A stretch of DNA of 64,000 nucleotides from positions 444,501-508,500 of the forward strand of contig SEMN01000342.1 in the NCBI GenBank assembly GCA_005408345.1, given 5' to 3'. The stretch comes from Macquaria australasica (taxonomy: Eukaryota; Chordata; Actinopteri; Centrarchiformes; Percichthyidae). Positions 47,256 to 64,000 of the stretch are shown here, piece by piece (the first letter of the stretch is position 1; every line of letters starts with the position of its first letter). Below the pieces are notes generated by a model. That model worked only from the letters and a program-made list of their open reading frames with translations, was not told the DNA's origin and made no database searches. The translations under genes and the position numbers were made by a program.

Positions 47256-48955
47256 ACTCCAGATGTTATGTGCAGTATAATGTAATACACCACTGTAAAC
47301 TATATATGATATATAAATAAGAATCATTGCTAGATGAATCAAATAAAGTGAGTTAATAAAACAACAAAACAGAAATAGAAATAACTAATTAATTAGCATG
47401 TATGAGGTTAAACAGAGAAATACTCAGTATGCTTTTTTGTTGTTGGTATTTAAAAAAAAAAGGTGCTTTGAAATCGATCTTTTTGAAGTTCCATTAGATG
47501 TGAGTCACTGGGCAAGTTAGAGCAGATTTAATTGCAGCGCTCTCGATCAAGAGCACTCTTTGCACTGTGGTACAAACCTACCCAGTATAATAAACCTGAG
47601 CATATTGCAGTCTGCAAATGCAGACTTCACTAAGTCAAAACTGTTCTTGGGTTTTGCTCATGCTGGTTTTGTTGAGAGTGGGAAGCAGAATTTGTTTAGT
47701 GGTAAAACTGAAATGACTGCTCTTATTTCTACAAGCATCCGAGTTTGAATAAAACTCATTAAGAAGCTATTTCAAGCTTTTAGTATGTAAACAAGAAGGA
47801 AAATCAGTGAAAATGTTAGCAGAAACTCCTGAAAGTAGCTGCTGTGTTGGACTGTCGACCTGGCCTGGGTGAATGAATGAAACTGGGTTATTGGGAAGTC
47901 GTTCACATGGACACACACATTAAACACGTTTCTCTGTCGGCATCCCCAGCGACTTTGACCCCCACTGCGACCTCAGACGACCCAGAATTCCACTCTGTAT
48001 CCCGTCTGATGTCTGCTTTGATCCATTCAATCCTATTCTAGATGTGCAAAGGTGTGGAAACAACACTCTCTCTCATGATTCTCCTCTCCATCTATCCTGC
48101 TCTTTTCATGTTTTCTTCCTGACAGTGCGTTTCCTTTTCATCTGCAGGGACTGTGTCATCTGATGGACAGAGTCGGGGTAAACTCCCAGCTCAGACCAGT
48201 ATCAGATGTATTACTAATGCAAGTAACATGGATGTCAAGTTTCTGGCGATGTTTGACCCTAATTGCAGGCTGAATATTCCCAAAAGTGGAAAATTAGTGG
48301 CTCTCCTCATTCTGCCAGATACTCTCCATCCTGCTCTCCATCCTGTTTATTATTACCAACTGTGGTTTGCACAGTCATGCAGGACTTTGAGGGTCTGAAA
48401 CTTTTCATAAACTGCAGTGCTTTGGCTTCAGGAGGAGCTGCAGTACTCGGAGCTGATGCTCCAAGAAGGCTCAGAAATTCAGTCCATGCGTTCCACAAAG
48501 AGATCTCTGAACATCTTTTTGGATTTGAACAAACTTTGGTTCAGATTTCAGGTTTGCAGAACTAGCCTTTGAATCTTTGTAGCAAAACACTTTCACATCG
48601 TCTCTCCCACATTCATAGTGAGTGAGTTGTTCATAAACTGCACGTCACTCATCTCCAGGGCATGAAGAGGAGGGTGATCTCACTGTATAGTTTAGTCTCT
48701 CGACCTCTGCTGGGTTCCAGCACCTCAGGGACTTTGACTTGCTCAAACTCAAACAACCTGGTTTTACTCCTAAAACAATGTGAGGCCGCAGGGCCGAGGA
48801 GAAATGGAACTGGAAAATCTTTTTTTACATTAATGATTTGTCTCTGTTTTTCCGTGTTTTGGTCCAAAGAAAACATTTGGCCAAGATGCTCTGAGTTACA
48901 TGACGCTGCATCCAAAACAAGGAAGATCTCAGTGAATAGGGAAAGAGGGAGAGAT

Positions 48956-48957
<2 letters not shown>

Positions 48958-49010
<53 letters not shown>
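48958..49010. repeat. (GT)n microsatellite
   Basis: About 26 uninterrupted GT units. A second, shorter run lies at 49,098-49,121. Confidence 0.95.
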
Positions 49011-49013
<3 letters not shown>

Positions 49014-50359
49014 TTATTTAGTATTTTGCTCATAAAGCCACTCTAAATCTATCCACACAATTATTTGTTAGTTAAGCTCCCAGGCTGCATGCTGCGGTGT
49101 GTGTGTGTGTGTGTGTGTGTGTTGGCCTAGTCAACACACAGTCTGTATGATGTGAGTTTAGTCTTGTTAAAAAGAAAATCAAAGCTGGATCACTTCACAA
49201 ATTATTTAAAACTCCTGCAAAACGTTTTTTTTTGTTTTTTTACAATCAAAACACACACACATTAAATTTTGGCAGTACTCCTGTGTGTCTTATGAAAATA
49301 AACAGCATTATCTGACTACACATGGTGTGTCATTGAATGTGTTGTTACTGCCACCAAAGAGGTTGGTTATGTTTTCATTTGTCTTTTTGTCTGTTTCTAC
49401 TTAGATTTTGGTGAAATATGCTGTTAAATTCAGCCGTGTGCCGAGGAAGAACTGATTTGATTTCGGTGCAGATGCTTTCTAAATAAGTGGTCAAGTAAAC
49501 CATTTAGGCATTTACACTATAAAGCACTTTTTGCATGGATTCTCTCACAACTCCTGAATTGCGAGCTGTAGAAGCTAAATTCTTTTTGGTCTGCACTATA
49601 TTGCACATAACAGAAACATTATTCAATTGTTATTTGACATTCCATATCTGCTATTCTTCTGTGCGCCATTGAACATAAAACGCCACAATTATTTAACGGA
49701 TCGTGCAATTGCAACCATATGTGCAGCCACGCACGTACGACCTGCGTGCAGTACCTAAGTGTGGCATTTCACACACTAGAAAAAAATTTGCCAGTGAACA
49801 CAACACAGGTAGCAGTTACATTTCCCTCCAAAACATAACTAGCAAAACAAATTAGTAGTAAGTAAACCCAGTTTTTAGGAGTCAGGGTTGACATATCACA
49901 TATCATATTTATAGTTGGAACTACAGTTATGAATTTATATGGCTCACTGGTTATGAGCACATATGTTGAAGGACATAATAGGCACATAAACCTCCTGAGA
50001 GCACTGACAGATAGATAGATTCCTGCTGACAGACAGGAGGGCAGTGTGTGTGCTCGCTCTTTCACTGTGCACACAACACATTTCATTTCAAACCTTAACT
50101 CAACACTTTGACATAAGGTGAAACAGGTAACCTTGAATAATAAGGGGTTATAACGGGATTTTTGATTTGAGAATATTTTTTTCCCAAAAGATGCCATTAG
50201 AAATCCACTACAGTCATTTGCAACGACCTGCAGTATCTTATCAATTATCTTCATAGTTATTGGAGTATAACCTTATGCCACATACAGTAGGTCACCTTGG
50301 ATGTGAGACGCAGTGCTGGTCAGAAACTCAGTGAGTTTAAAAGTGCGTTTGGATTTTCA

Positions 50360-50975
50360 GGGATTTCTAGGGGCGACAACGTTGGTCTGTCGGATGGTCA
50401 ACCTGCCTGTCTTTGGTCCAGACTGAAATATCTCAACAACTATTGGGTGGACTGACATGAAAATTTGGTTCAGGCATTCATGGTCACCAGAAGATGAATC
50501 AATGACTTTGGTGATCCCCCGATTTTTCCTCTAGTGCCATCATGAGTTTAACAGTTGTGGTTTTATGTTAAATGTCTGGACAACTACTGGATGAATACAA
50601 TTTGGTACAGAGAGATATTCATGTTCTCCCCATGATTTGCAATGACTTTGGTGATTTCTTATCTTTTCATTTAGCACTATCAACAGGTCAAAATTTCAAT
50701 TTGTCTAACACTTTGGTTTGTGACCAAAAACCTGCAACTAATGATATTCCCATCAGCCTCTGCTGTATTTTGTGTTTAATGCTAATTAGCAAATGTTAGC
50801 ATGCTACCACGCTAAACTAAGATGGTGAACATGGTTGACATTCCTGTCTGACAATATAGCCACATGACAATGCTAACATGACAATGCTAACATGCCATTT
50901 TGAGCATGTTAACGTGCTGACGTTAGCATTTAGCTCACAGCACCGCTGTGCCTAAGCACAGCCTCAGAGCTGCTA
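50360..50975 (-). repeat. Dispersed fish repeat rich in GCTAAC/GTTAGC motifs
   Basis: It starts with TTTGGTCCAGACTGAAATAT and continues with CAACAACTATTGGGTGGACT. It ends with CTGACGTTAGCATTTAGCTC and ACAGCACCGCTGTGCCTAAG. A short internal duplication (CATGACAATGCTAA twice at about 50,863-50,891) is visible. It is the inverted, longer relative of the copy at 44,955. Confidence 0.65.
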
Positions 50976-53877
50976 GCAACTTTAGGGATTTTCTGAATAA
51001 TCACGATAGTCATACCATCTCTGCAAATAACATAGATGTGAAATGTATAAGCAAATACGTAAACCTTCCTCCGCCCAGCTCTTTAGGCTCAAATTTCTAT
51101 GAATCTTTGAATACAGTTGTAGCAATGTTTGCATCCAGCATTCACAGCAGGTGTGCTAGTGATTGTTGATATGACACCAAGCATATAATAAATCTTTGCA
51201 GACTTCCAAATCAGCAATTTTGCTTTCAAGGCTCTTTAAAGGTTTAAATTACTGACACAGCTCAGACAAATCAACACAAAAACGATGAAGTAGAGTCAGT
51301 CATACTGTGTGGTTCACTTCTGGCTCATCGCTGCGTCAAGTCTCTATTTCACATTCCATGCAAGCATGGGCAACAGTGCTCCAAAGTCATGCTGGGAGGA
51401 GGATGTGGACTAAGCACATCAATGTGCTTCCGCTCTCATATTGTAGGAGAAATTAAACCCAGGCATAAAGATATGTGTGTCAGCCTTAAAAATGCAGGCC
51501 CTGTGTGTTCTGGTCGTGTCCTTGATTTGTTCTACACGGTGCCATGTTTCGCTTTGTTTTTTTCCCCCACTCCTCCGCATCTAAACACAGCCTGCATCTT
51601 TCAGCACGCTTTACCTTGTGATCCGTGCAATTTCTCTCCCATTATTTTGAATCAGTCCCTTGTTCCTGGTTTGACCGCATCATTTTTACTCTGTCTACTG
51701 TCTCCTGAATGAGGTCAACCACCAGTTTCCCGCTCCTCTTGCTCTGCTCTCTGGGCTCCTGCAGCCAAACCACAAGCCTCAATTACCCAGCATTCCTTGG
51801 AGAGGAGGAGAGAGGCCTCATGTAGCAGACTATGAAATTAACATTCATGACAAACCTCTCAAGCCACAAAACTATTTCATGAGAGCAGCAGTTGCAGAAT
51901 TTCATCATTGAGAAAAGTATCACTCCTATTGCATTATTATGCTATGCTATACTCTTCTGCCCTAAGTGCAGTAACTACACATTTAGTCAAAGTTTAGTTA
52001 GACCAGAATCCGACTTGACATTAATTTGACCATATAACATGTTTTTATGCCACAGAAATATGTAATTTTGAACAAAACAAGCTAAGCTAAAAACCAAACC
52101 ACACCGTCAACTACACAGCTAATCCACAGCTAGCACTGATTAAAGCTAAATCTACTGAGTTTTTCCTAGCTGTCTCCTGTAATTGAAATATATTTGTATT
52201 TGAGAACACAGTCTTTCATTTGTTATCCCACATAAATAAAGCAGCAGCGAAATCCAGTCATGAGGTTAATACCAGCTAAACTAGTCCTGCTAACAAGGTA
52301 ACTAGCCTAGCCTAGCGTAGCAGAGTAGCAGTAAGGCTGACGGCTTTTGACTGTAGTTGAGTTCACAATTTGGTGTGGTTAAACTACTTTTAAATCACAT
52401 ATTTACGTGTATTAAATTGTAAGTTAATTTATTAGACTCATAATTATGGTAGATGGGAAGCTGAAATGACACATTATGATGTTGTTGAAGTTTTTCTAAA
52501 GGTCTGTCAATTATCTTTTGTTGTGAAATAAGTAAATAAGATATTAAAGCAAAAAGACAGGTATTACATCCTATCTGTCTGCAGTATTGGTTGCACCATT
52601 TCCCGCATGTGCAAAAAATACATTTGCTTAAAATCATTGTTTTCCAGAAATAAGAAGCACTTTGATACATTTGGTGGCATGTATTGTTATACAAGCTTAA
52701 AAAATGGCTTTCTTTTACAAATGGACTCAGACAGATTCATAATGCATAGACAGGGATTTTAATGTGTGTTTCACTTACAAATCTGTCCCAAGCACAAGTC
52801 ACTGGCTTTCATGCTGAGCAGTATTTGATTTCAACAACATATGATGCATTGCATCTGTGTATACATTAGGTGCCACAGCCCAAAACAGCATTTCTTCAAA
52901 GGCAACATATTTATGGTACAAATACTCTTTTGTACAATTACATCTTATCACGCTGGTCATCCTCTACAAGCGGTTAATGGGCGATCGAAGGAGAAACCTT
53001 CACACAAATCATCTTGTTCCTTTAGGCTGATGCACTGTAAAATCCATGAATGAAATGTATGTGCTGTAAAAACGTTCAAGATCATTTTTAATGCAAAAGC
53101 TGTGGTAATTTATCTAAACACTGTATAGTTAGGTACTGTTAAGGGCAAGTTCAGTATCACTTGTTTTTTGGCTGAGTGGTGAGGTAATGGGATACTTCTT
53201 GGTTATGTATTTCATCATCACTTGTTTCATTGCACTGGAATGTAAAAATCCTTAGTTTTCCGTTTCCACAAAACAAGAACAAACATTCAGTTTTTTTTGT
53301 TGTGTTTGTTTAATCCTCACTCACAGCACTCAGTTACAACGAACTATCCTCTTGCTATATCTTGCCTTGAAAAAAATGTTTCTTATAGGGTTTGTTGGAA
53401 ACATTTTCACTTGAGTACCTTTGGGATTGGGTGTGCTGAACCAAAAGAAGGAGTTGGAGTATGAAAAAAAAACTTTGTATATTAATACTACAAAATGAAT
53501 CAGGAGCTAAATCACACTGCAGGAGTTTAATGACAGCGTCTGCGGCAATATGTCAAAATAGAAGAGTTGTTTTCATTATCTGTGATACTGTGATATTGTC
53601 AGTCTGCCAACATTAATAAAACTGTGGACGGCGACTGCTGTCAGCTTTCCTGTGCTTGTTTGGGTCTTCCTCTGTCACATTAATTCATGAGGTACAAACA
53701 ATTCACACTGAAAATCCCAGAACAAAATAATCACTCTTTTAACTACGCTTTACAGATTGGAGTCACCAGTTACATTACTGTCCAAATACAGTACAACGCC
53801 CACCCAATAGAAATACAGAAGAAAGCTCAAAAATACTTCTTGAAGCAGCACATTGAACTCGCTTTAACCTGTTGGAA

Positions 53878-53883
53878 CTTTAT
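53878..53883 (-). terminator. camk1a: Candidate camk1 polyadenylation signal (distal)
   Basis: AATAAA on the minus strand about 2.2 kb past the camk1 stop codon. Another AATAAA-like cluster is at about 54,589-54,605. The stretch 53,884-56,109 has no repeat that I recognise and would be a long 3' UTR. Confidence 0.35.
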
Positions 53884-56109
53884 TACAGCTTTTGTTGCTC
53901 TTTACTCTCTTTAATCTCTCCTTTTACCAGCACTCATCTCATGGCAACTGTTACATTATCACAAGTAGTGTACACACTATTCATTGTTACTCATGGGAAT
54001 TACAAATTTCAAGCCACATCATGCAAACATAATCAGTACCAAATGTCTATACTGTTGTATCAGAGAGAGAATGAAACGTTTGAAAAGAAACTGAGATCAT
54101 TTCGAGGATAGGACGGAGTGATCAGAGGATGGATGAAGCTCATGTTGGTGGAAGATGTGTGATGTGAGCCATCCAGGACAGTCCCTCACTTCCTGTCTCT
54201 AACAGGCCCCCGAAAATTAAGTACAGATGATTCGAACAAATGTGCATGAAGCTCCTCTACGTCTGATACTCCTCTGAACAATTTACAGCATAGGATTCTT
54301 TATAAAATCCAATAAAAGAACCAACACCGCTATGTCTTTGTCAATGCATGTTCAAAAAAAAAAAAAAGAGTGGGATGAATGAAAAATGAGAGTACGCACT
54401 CTTCATGCACACACAAACATAAAAAAACTGATGGATGCAGAGTAAAGATGAGTCAGTCTGATGCATATTCATATTCTTTAATCCAGGTTCTTTCTAAACA
54501 GGCTGCATGTGGAGGAAATGTGCCCGTGTAATAGACTGTAATGACGATTACAGTACATGGTGACAGATGCATATCAAATTTTGGTTGCAGTTTATTTTTT
54601 ATTTTTTTGCATTCACACAACCTACTTAATCCTATTATGTCAGCCTAGTCTTGAGGATAGCTAAGCACACTGATCAATGCCTTTTCAGGTTTGCAAGTAC
54701 ATGTTTTTTGCACAAAATGTACTGTAGGATTTGTATTGAAATACATGCACACAGTTCTTTAACATGTGTCATTGAGGGACCTGGCAAAATACTGGAATAT
54801 ATTTCTGAAGAACATTTATTTGAAGGATTTTTTTTTAAATAAATGAGGCTGCTGGTGAAGCCCTCCAGAAAGGTGTTAACAATATTGTTTGTTTACCCAT
54901 TTCATATTGTAATAATTGATGTTATTTCCATTTAGAGTAGATTCAGTGGATAATGAAATACACTTGGCCATAATGGCAGCGCACAGTATGTGCACAGGCC
55001 TCCCTTCTGAGATTACGGTATTTAACTTTGACACAAAAAGCATAAAACTGCATTTTAAAGCTGTAAATGTGATACATACAAAAATCTGGAGTTACAGCAA
55101 AAGCCTGTGCTGCAAGAGCTCTGCAGAAAGAGACAAAACATTTCAGAAGCTACCCGAAAACAAGCCCATCATACTGTAAATCCTAAAGGCACCTTAGACA
55201 AAGATAGATCCCTGTGCTCGAGTGGTTAAAGAAGTTTGGGGTTAAAAAAAAAAAAGAGAAGGGAGAAGCCTTTTCTTCTCAAAAAGCCTAACCGCTGCAT
55301 GGAAACACTACATCGCCATAAGAAAGGCTACATAGAGGGAGTTTTCATTGCATAAACTATTCTGTGACTGATTGTCTAAAAGCACGACTTAAAGACATAG
55401 AATGCAGATCTGTAAAATTACAAGATTTGACTCAATTTCATTTCAAATACGGCAACATATCAAAATACTCCTATATGCCTTTCCACCTTAACAAACGTTG
55501 CACACAACACTCCATCATTTGCATCGTACTGCGATGCTGCATTTCTGCAAGAGGTTTATATTTCTAAGGTAACAAAACATGCATGGGGGAAACTCCTGAT
55601 CATGCAGATATTGTTTCTGGATTTACGCTCCAAAGTCTAACAGTAGGAGGTTAAAAAGACAACATGAAAATATATAAAACAATAAATGATAAAACAAACA
55701 GAGAGACAGGTTAAACCAAAAATCATGAGTAAAAACAGTGTCCAACAAGCTCTGTCCTGCTTCGGCAAAAACAATCCCCCTGATGTGCTGGTGGAGGAGG
55801 TTATCTTCCCCTCCCTTTGTATCCTCTCCCCATTTCAACTCTTCCCAAACTACCAGCCCAGTCTGTAAAAGTGATCCTGCATCATCATCATCATTATTAT
55901 CATCAAGTCTCCCTCCTCCTCCTTTCATCCCATTTTATGGCTTCCTTCTCAGGCTGGACAGGCTTGCTCCCCCTGCAGGCGAGAGGTTGGAACGACGCTG
56001 TATTCCCAACCAGATAAGGGGGGAGATGGTGCCTCTGGTTCCACCGAGGGGGTTAAAATTGGAAAGTCACTGGGATTGATTAGACAGGTAAGTTGAGCAG
56101 CTGCGGGGA

Positions 56110-61570
<5,461 letters not shown>

Positions 61571-64000
61571 CTGGGAAGAAGGAGAGAAGAGAAATAAGGC
61601 GAGGAATTAAGTTGTTCATTTTCATTTAGCCATTAGTATTTCACAAGATACAAGGGTTGGGTTGGGACAGTCAGTGAATGTACCCACCACAGAGCTTCAT
61701 CCAACAGTCACATGTACTTCTTAGAGGAGGTTACACTGTGTGGTGGCATGCAGCTCTCTAATTGGCTGAACTCTGTGCTCTGCTGCCCCCTGAGACCCGT
61801 GGGTGCAGTGACAGGGGTGAGAAGACGACTCAATACAACCCTGTACTGTTACCAGACCTGTATTACACTCAGTGGCCACTTCATTAGGTACACCTGTACA
61901 ATCTAATGCAATCCAATACAACCGCTCTGCCATAAATTCTACCTTCACAGAGTTTATAATGTTCAGTCTTTGTTGACATTGTCAGAAACGTGCAAATTGA
62001 ATTATGTGTTTATTACTGAGGTCATAGTTAAAGGTGGTGTTGTAGTGAACCACATTATATTGACAGGTGTTTCTAATCTTTTGTCCTTCTTATTTACAAA
62101 CATGAGGGGGGCAGAATATTAGAAACACCTCTCAGTATAATGCAACCCAGTACAACACCACCACTAACTATGATCTCAGTTCTAAAACATGTAACTGAAT
62201 GAACACCTCTATGACAGTGTCAACAAAAACTGAACATGATGAGCATCATAAAAGCAGACTTTATGGCTGTTGTTGTACATGTGGTTGTACATGTGTACCT
62301 AATAAAGTGGCCACTAAGTGCATGTCAAACCACTTTGTTTCAATATAGTATGTATAACAAACTGGGTATCGGCACGACTATCAAAACATTTCAAATGGTG
62401 CCCAGCCCAAATACATGTGTGTGTGTGTGTGTGTGTGTGTATTATGTGTATCTTTGAGGTCTAACAAACATGCTGGGTGCATTTCCTTTCTCATAAAGCA
62501 TTTGCAAAAGTGATTTTTAAAATATTTTAAATCATGCATTGTTTACATCCATGTTTGTTTGCTAGCAGTCTTCTTCTTCACTGCATTTGGTGGCGCATTG
62601 GTATGTTTGTTGGCACGTTAACGTCACCAACTGTGGGTCAGCGGAATAGCGGCAGGATGTGAAACATACAAACAAAATGGGGACCCTCACAAAAATACTG
62701 CTCCATAGCGCTACCAGTGGTCAAAAACTCAAGTGGGTGCCTTTAACTCCAACTTTCATACTTTTCTGATGTTGTCCTCCGCCCTTATCATGCTCTCTAT
62801 GAATGCGTGTTTGAGGATTTTTCAAGGTAGGAAGACAAAGACAACACAAAGCCATGTGTCTGAGCTGTACTGGAGGTAACTGTGTATGCTTCGGCCTGAG
62901 CTCATGCTGGATTACAGCAATGACTCTTATCCAGATTGTAACAGTGCATGGACACCTTCATTCATCTGCTTAGCTCAGTGTGGACGGGGAGATGGACCCA
63001 GCGAAGGATGAAAGATGGATTAAACCTGCCGGGTGAGCAGACACGTGTGAACGCGTGTGAGCTCGAGTGTGCACTTTCACACACAATTACAGAAGGTCAT
63101 ATACAAGCAGTAAAGGAGCTGCATTTGACTTGAGTCTCTGTGCAGGTGTGTTTGTGTTCGTGTGGGGGACGACCTTATGGCGGACACTGGTGATTGTCAG
63201 AGAGCTGAAATGTCTATTGAGGGCTGGTGAGTCATCTGCTGACCCCTGTCAGCACCCGTGGGTCTCACAGGGCATCAGAACATAGAAGTCAGCAAATTAG
63301 AGAGCAGAGTTGCCGGCTCCGCAGCCAGTAACGACTACATCTGACATCTGGGTGAAACTGGCAGATCTATTTATTCTTAAATCCATATTCTGTTGAGTTA
63401 TTGATTTTTTTGAGGAATCCTTTTGGATTAGTGCCTCGCTAAATTTCTGAATGTTTAAAAGCTGTGAGTCAAAACACAGACTCAGGTCCGCTGGCATCAT
63501 TCTTTTGTTGTTTTTTTAACTCTTTTATTTGCTTTTGTATTGTATTTGTTTTTCTCACAGCTGTGACACAATATTTTTTATAACAATTTTATATATTTTT
63601 TTCCCCCAGAGCACTGAGTGGGCCGGCCATGAATGAATAAATGGATGCTTCTTACAATATCTGCAAGATTTTAAAGTTCCTTTGGTGGGAAGAGTGTTTT
63701 CTAAAATGTCTTGTGGTTTCTGTGGAGTGTTTCTTCGCAGAAACCTCTCTCTCTTACAGTAACCACAGAGATAGCTCCTTTCTCAGGTCAGGGGGGACTC
63801 ATTGATCAAAATGAAGAGAATCAGAGTTTCTCCAACAGAAATCTACCTCTGTTACCCATATTAGAAACTGTGTTACTGGTTTACATGTTGTTTTAAAATT
63901 CAGGTTACCACAGAAAACTGTAATATGATTACTTAGGTGCATATAAATGTATATAATGATACATAACATAGGTTAACATTTTCAGGATATTGAGTAATGA
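61571..64000. other. camk1a: camk1 intron, continuing beyond the right edge
   Basis: No exon for the kinase N-terminus (glycine loop, VAIK-type lysine) is found here. The stretch contains the foldback MITE at 61866-62320 and a GT run at 62,416-62,439. Small frames on both strands have no family resemblance. Confidence 0.5.
61866..62320. mobile_element. 455-bp palindromic MITE
   Basis: The ends are 35-base inverted repeats agreeing at 32 positions; the left one starts CACTCAGTGGCCACTTCATT. The interior is also largely palindromic, for example AGGTGTTTCTAAT against ATTAGAAACACCT near 62,065 and 62,120. The end sequence is that of a MITE widespread in fish genomes. Confidence 0.85.

Larger units (their letters stand above)
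42425..53870. other. Spacer of about 11 kb between ccdc3 and camk1
   Basis: No gene is supported. Frames of up to about 120 codons show no family resemblance, and several are made of GT or CA runs. Recognisable contents are repeats: 44,955-45,135, 46,430-46,565, 47,045-47,255 and 50,360-50,975, plus microsatellites at 48,958-49,010 and 49,098-49,121. The block at about 44,190-44,480 might be part of an LTR but I cannot show ends. Confidence 0.5.

Noticed and set aside
48662..49021. 119-codon plus-strand frame
   Set aside because: Its end is the (GT)n run read as Cys-Val repeats, and the rest has no recognisable motif.

Overview
This is nuclear DNA of a ray-finned fish, most likely a percomorph teleost. 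The genes are split by introns with standard GT-AG sites and match vertebrate families. The introns and spacers carry dispersed elements I associate with teleost genomes: hAT, Harbinger and piggyBac remnants, LINE tails, tRNA-like SINEs and long CA/GT runs. The species is not identifiable from the sequence. I see no bacterial genes, CRISPR array or viral gene.

Layout. (1) 89-13,260, minus strand: the 5' half of period3 (per3). Twelve coding exons give about 552 residues, including both PAS domains; the 3' half lies to the left of the window. Its leader has two small upstream ORFs, one ending on the A of the per3 start codon. Its introns hold a decayed piggyBac gene, a 601-bp foldback element and a LINE tail. 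(2) 15,250-24,060, minus strand: vamp3, complete at 102 residues, with its start codon split across the first intron. (3) 26,050-29,990, minus strand: a five-exon gene of about 211 residues that I do not recognise; its first exon overlaps a cluster of CCAAT boxes. Two tRNA genes, Ser(AGA) and Arg(ACG), lie in and next to it. (4) 30,950-42,420, plus strand: ccdc3, complete at 275 residues in three exons. (5) 42.4-53.8 kb: a spacer of about 11 kb with repeats only. (6) About 53.9-61.6 kb, minus strand: camk1 (CaM kinase I alpha type), from late in the kinase N-lobe to the stop codon; its first exons lie beyond the right edge.

The genes do not form one pathway. per3 is a circadian repressor, vamp3 a vesicle SNARE, ccdc3 a secreted coiled-coil protein and camk1 a calcium-dependent kinase. 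The order is informative: per3 and vamp3 keep the tandem order known from human 1p36, and ccdc3 and camk1 face each other tail to tail like human CCDC3 and CAMK1D on 10p13. I found no convincing new multi-gene system. The best candidates for something undescribed are the unrecognised gene at 26-30 kb and a possible tail-anchored ORF at 25.1 kb.
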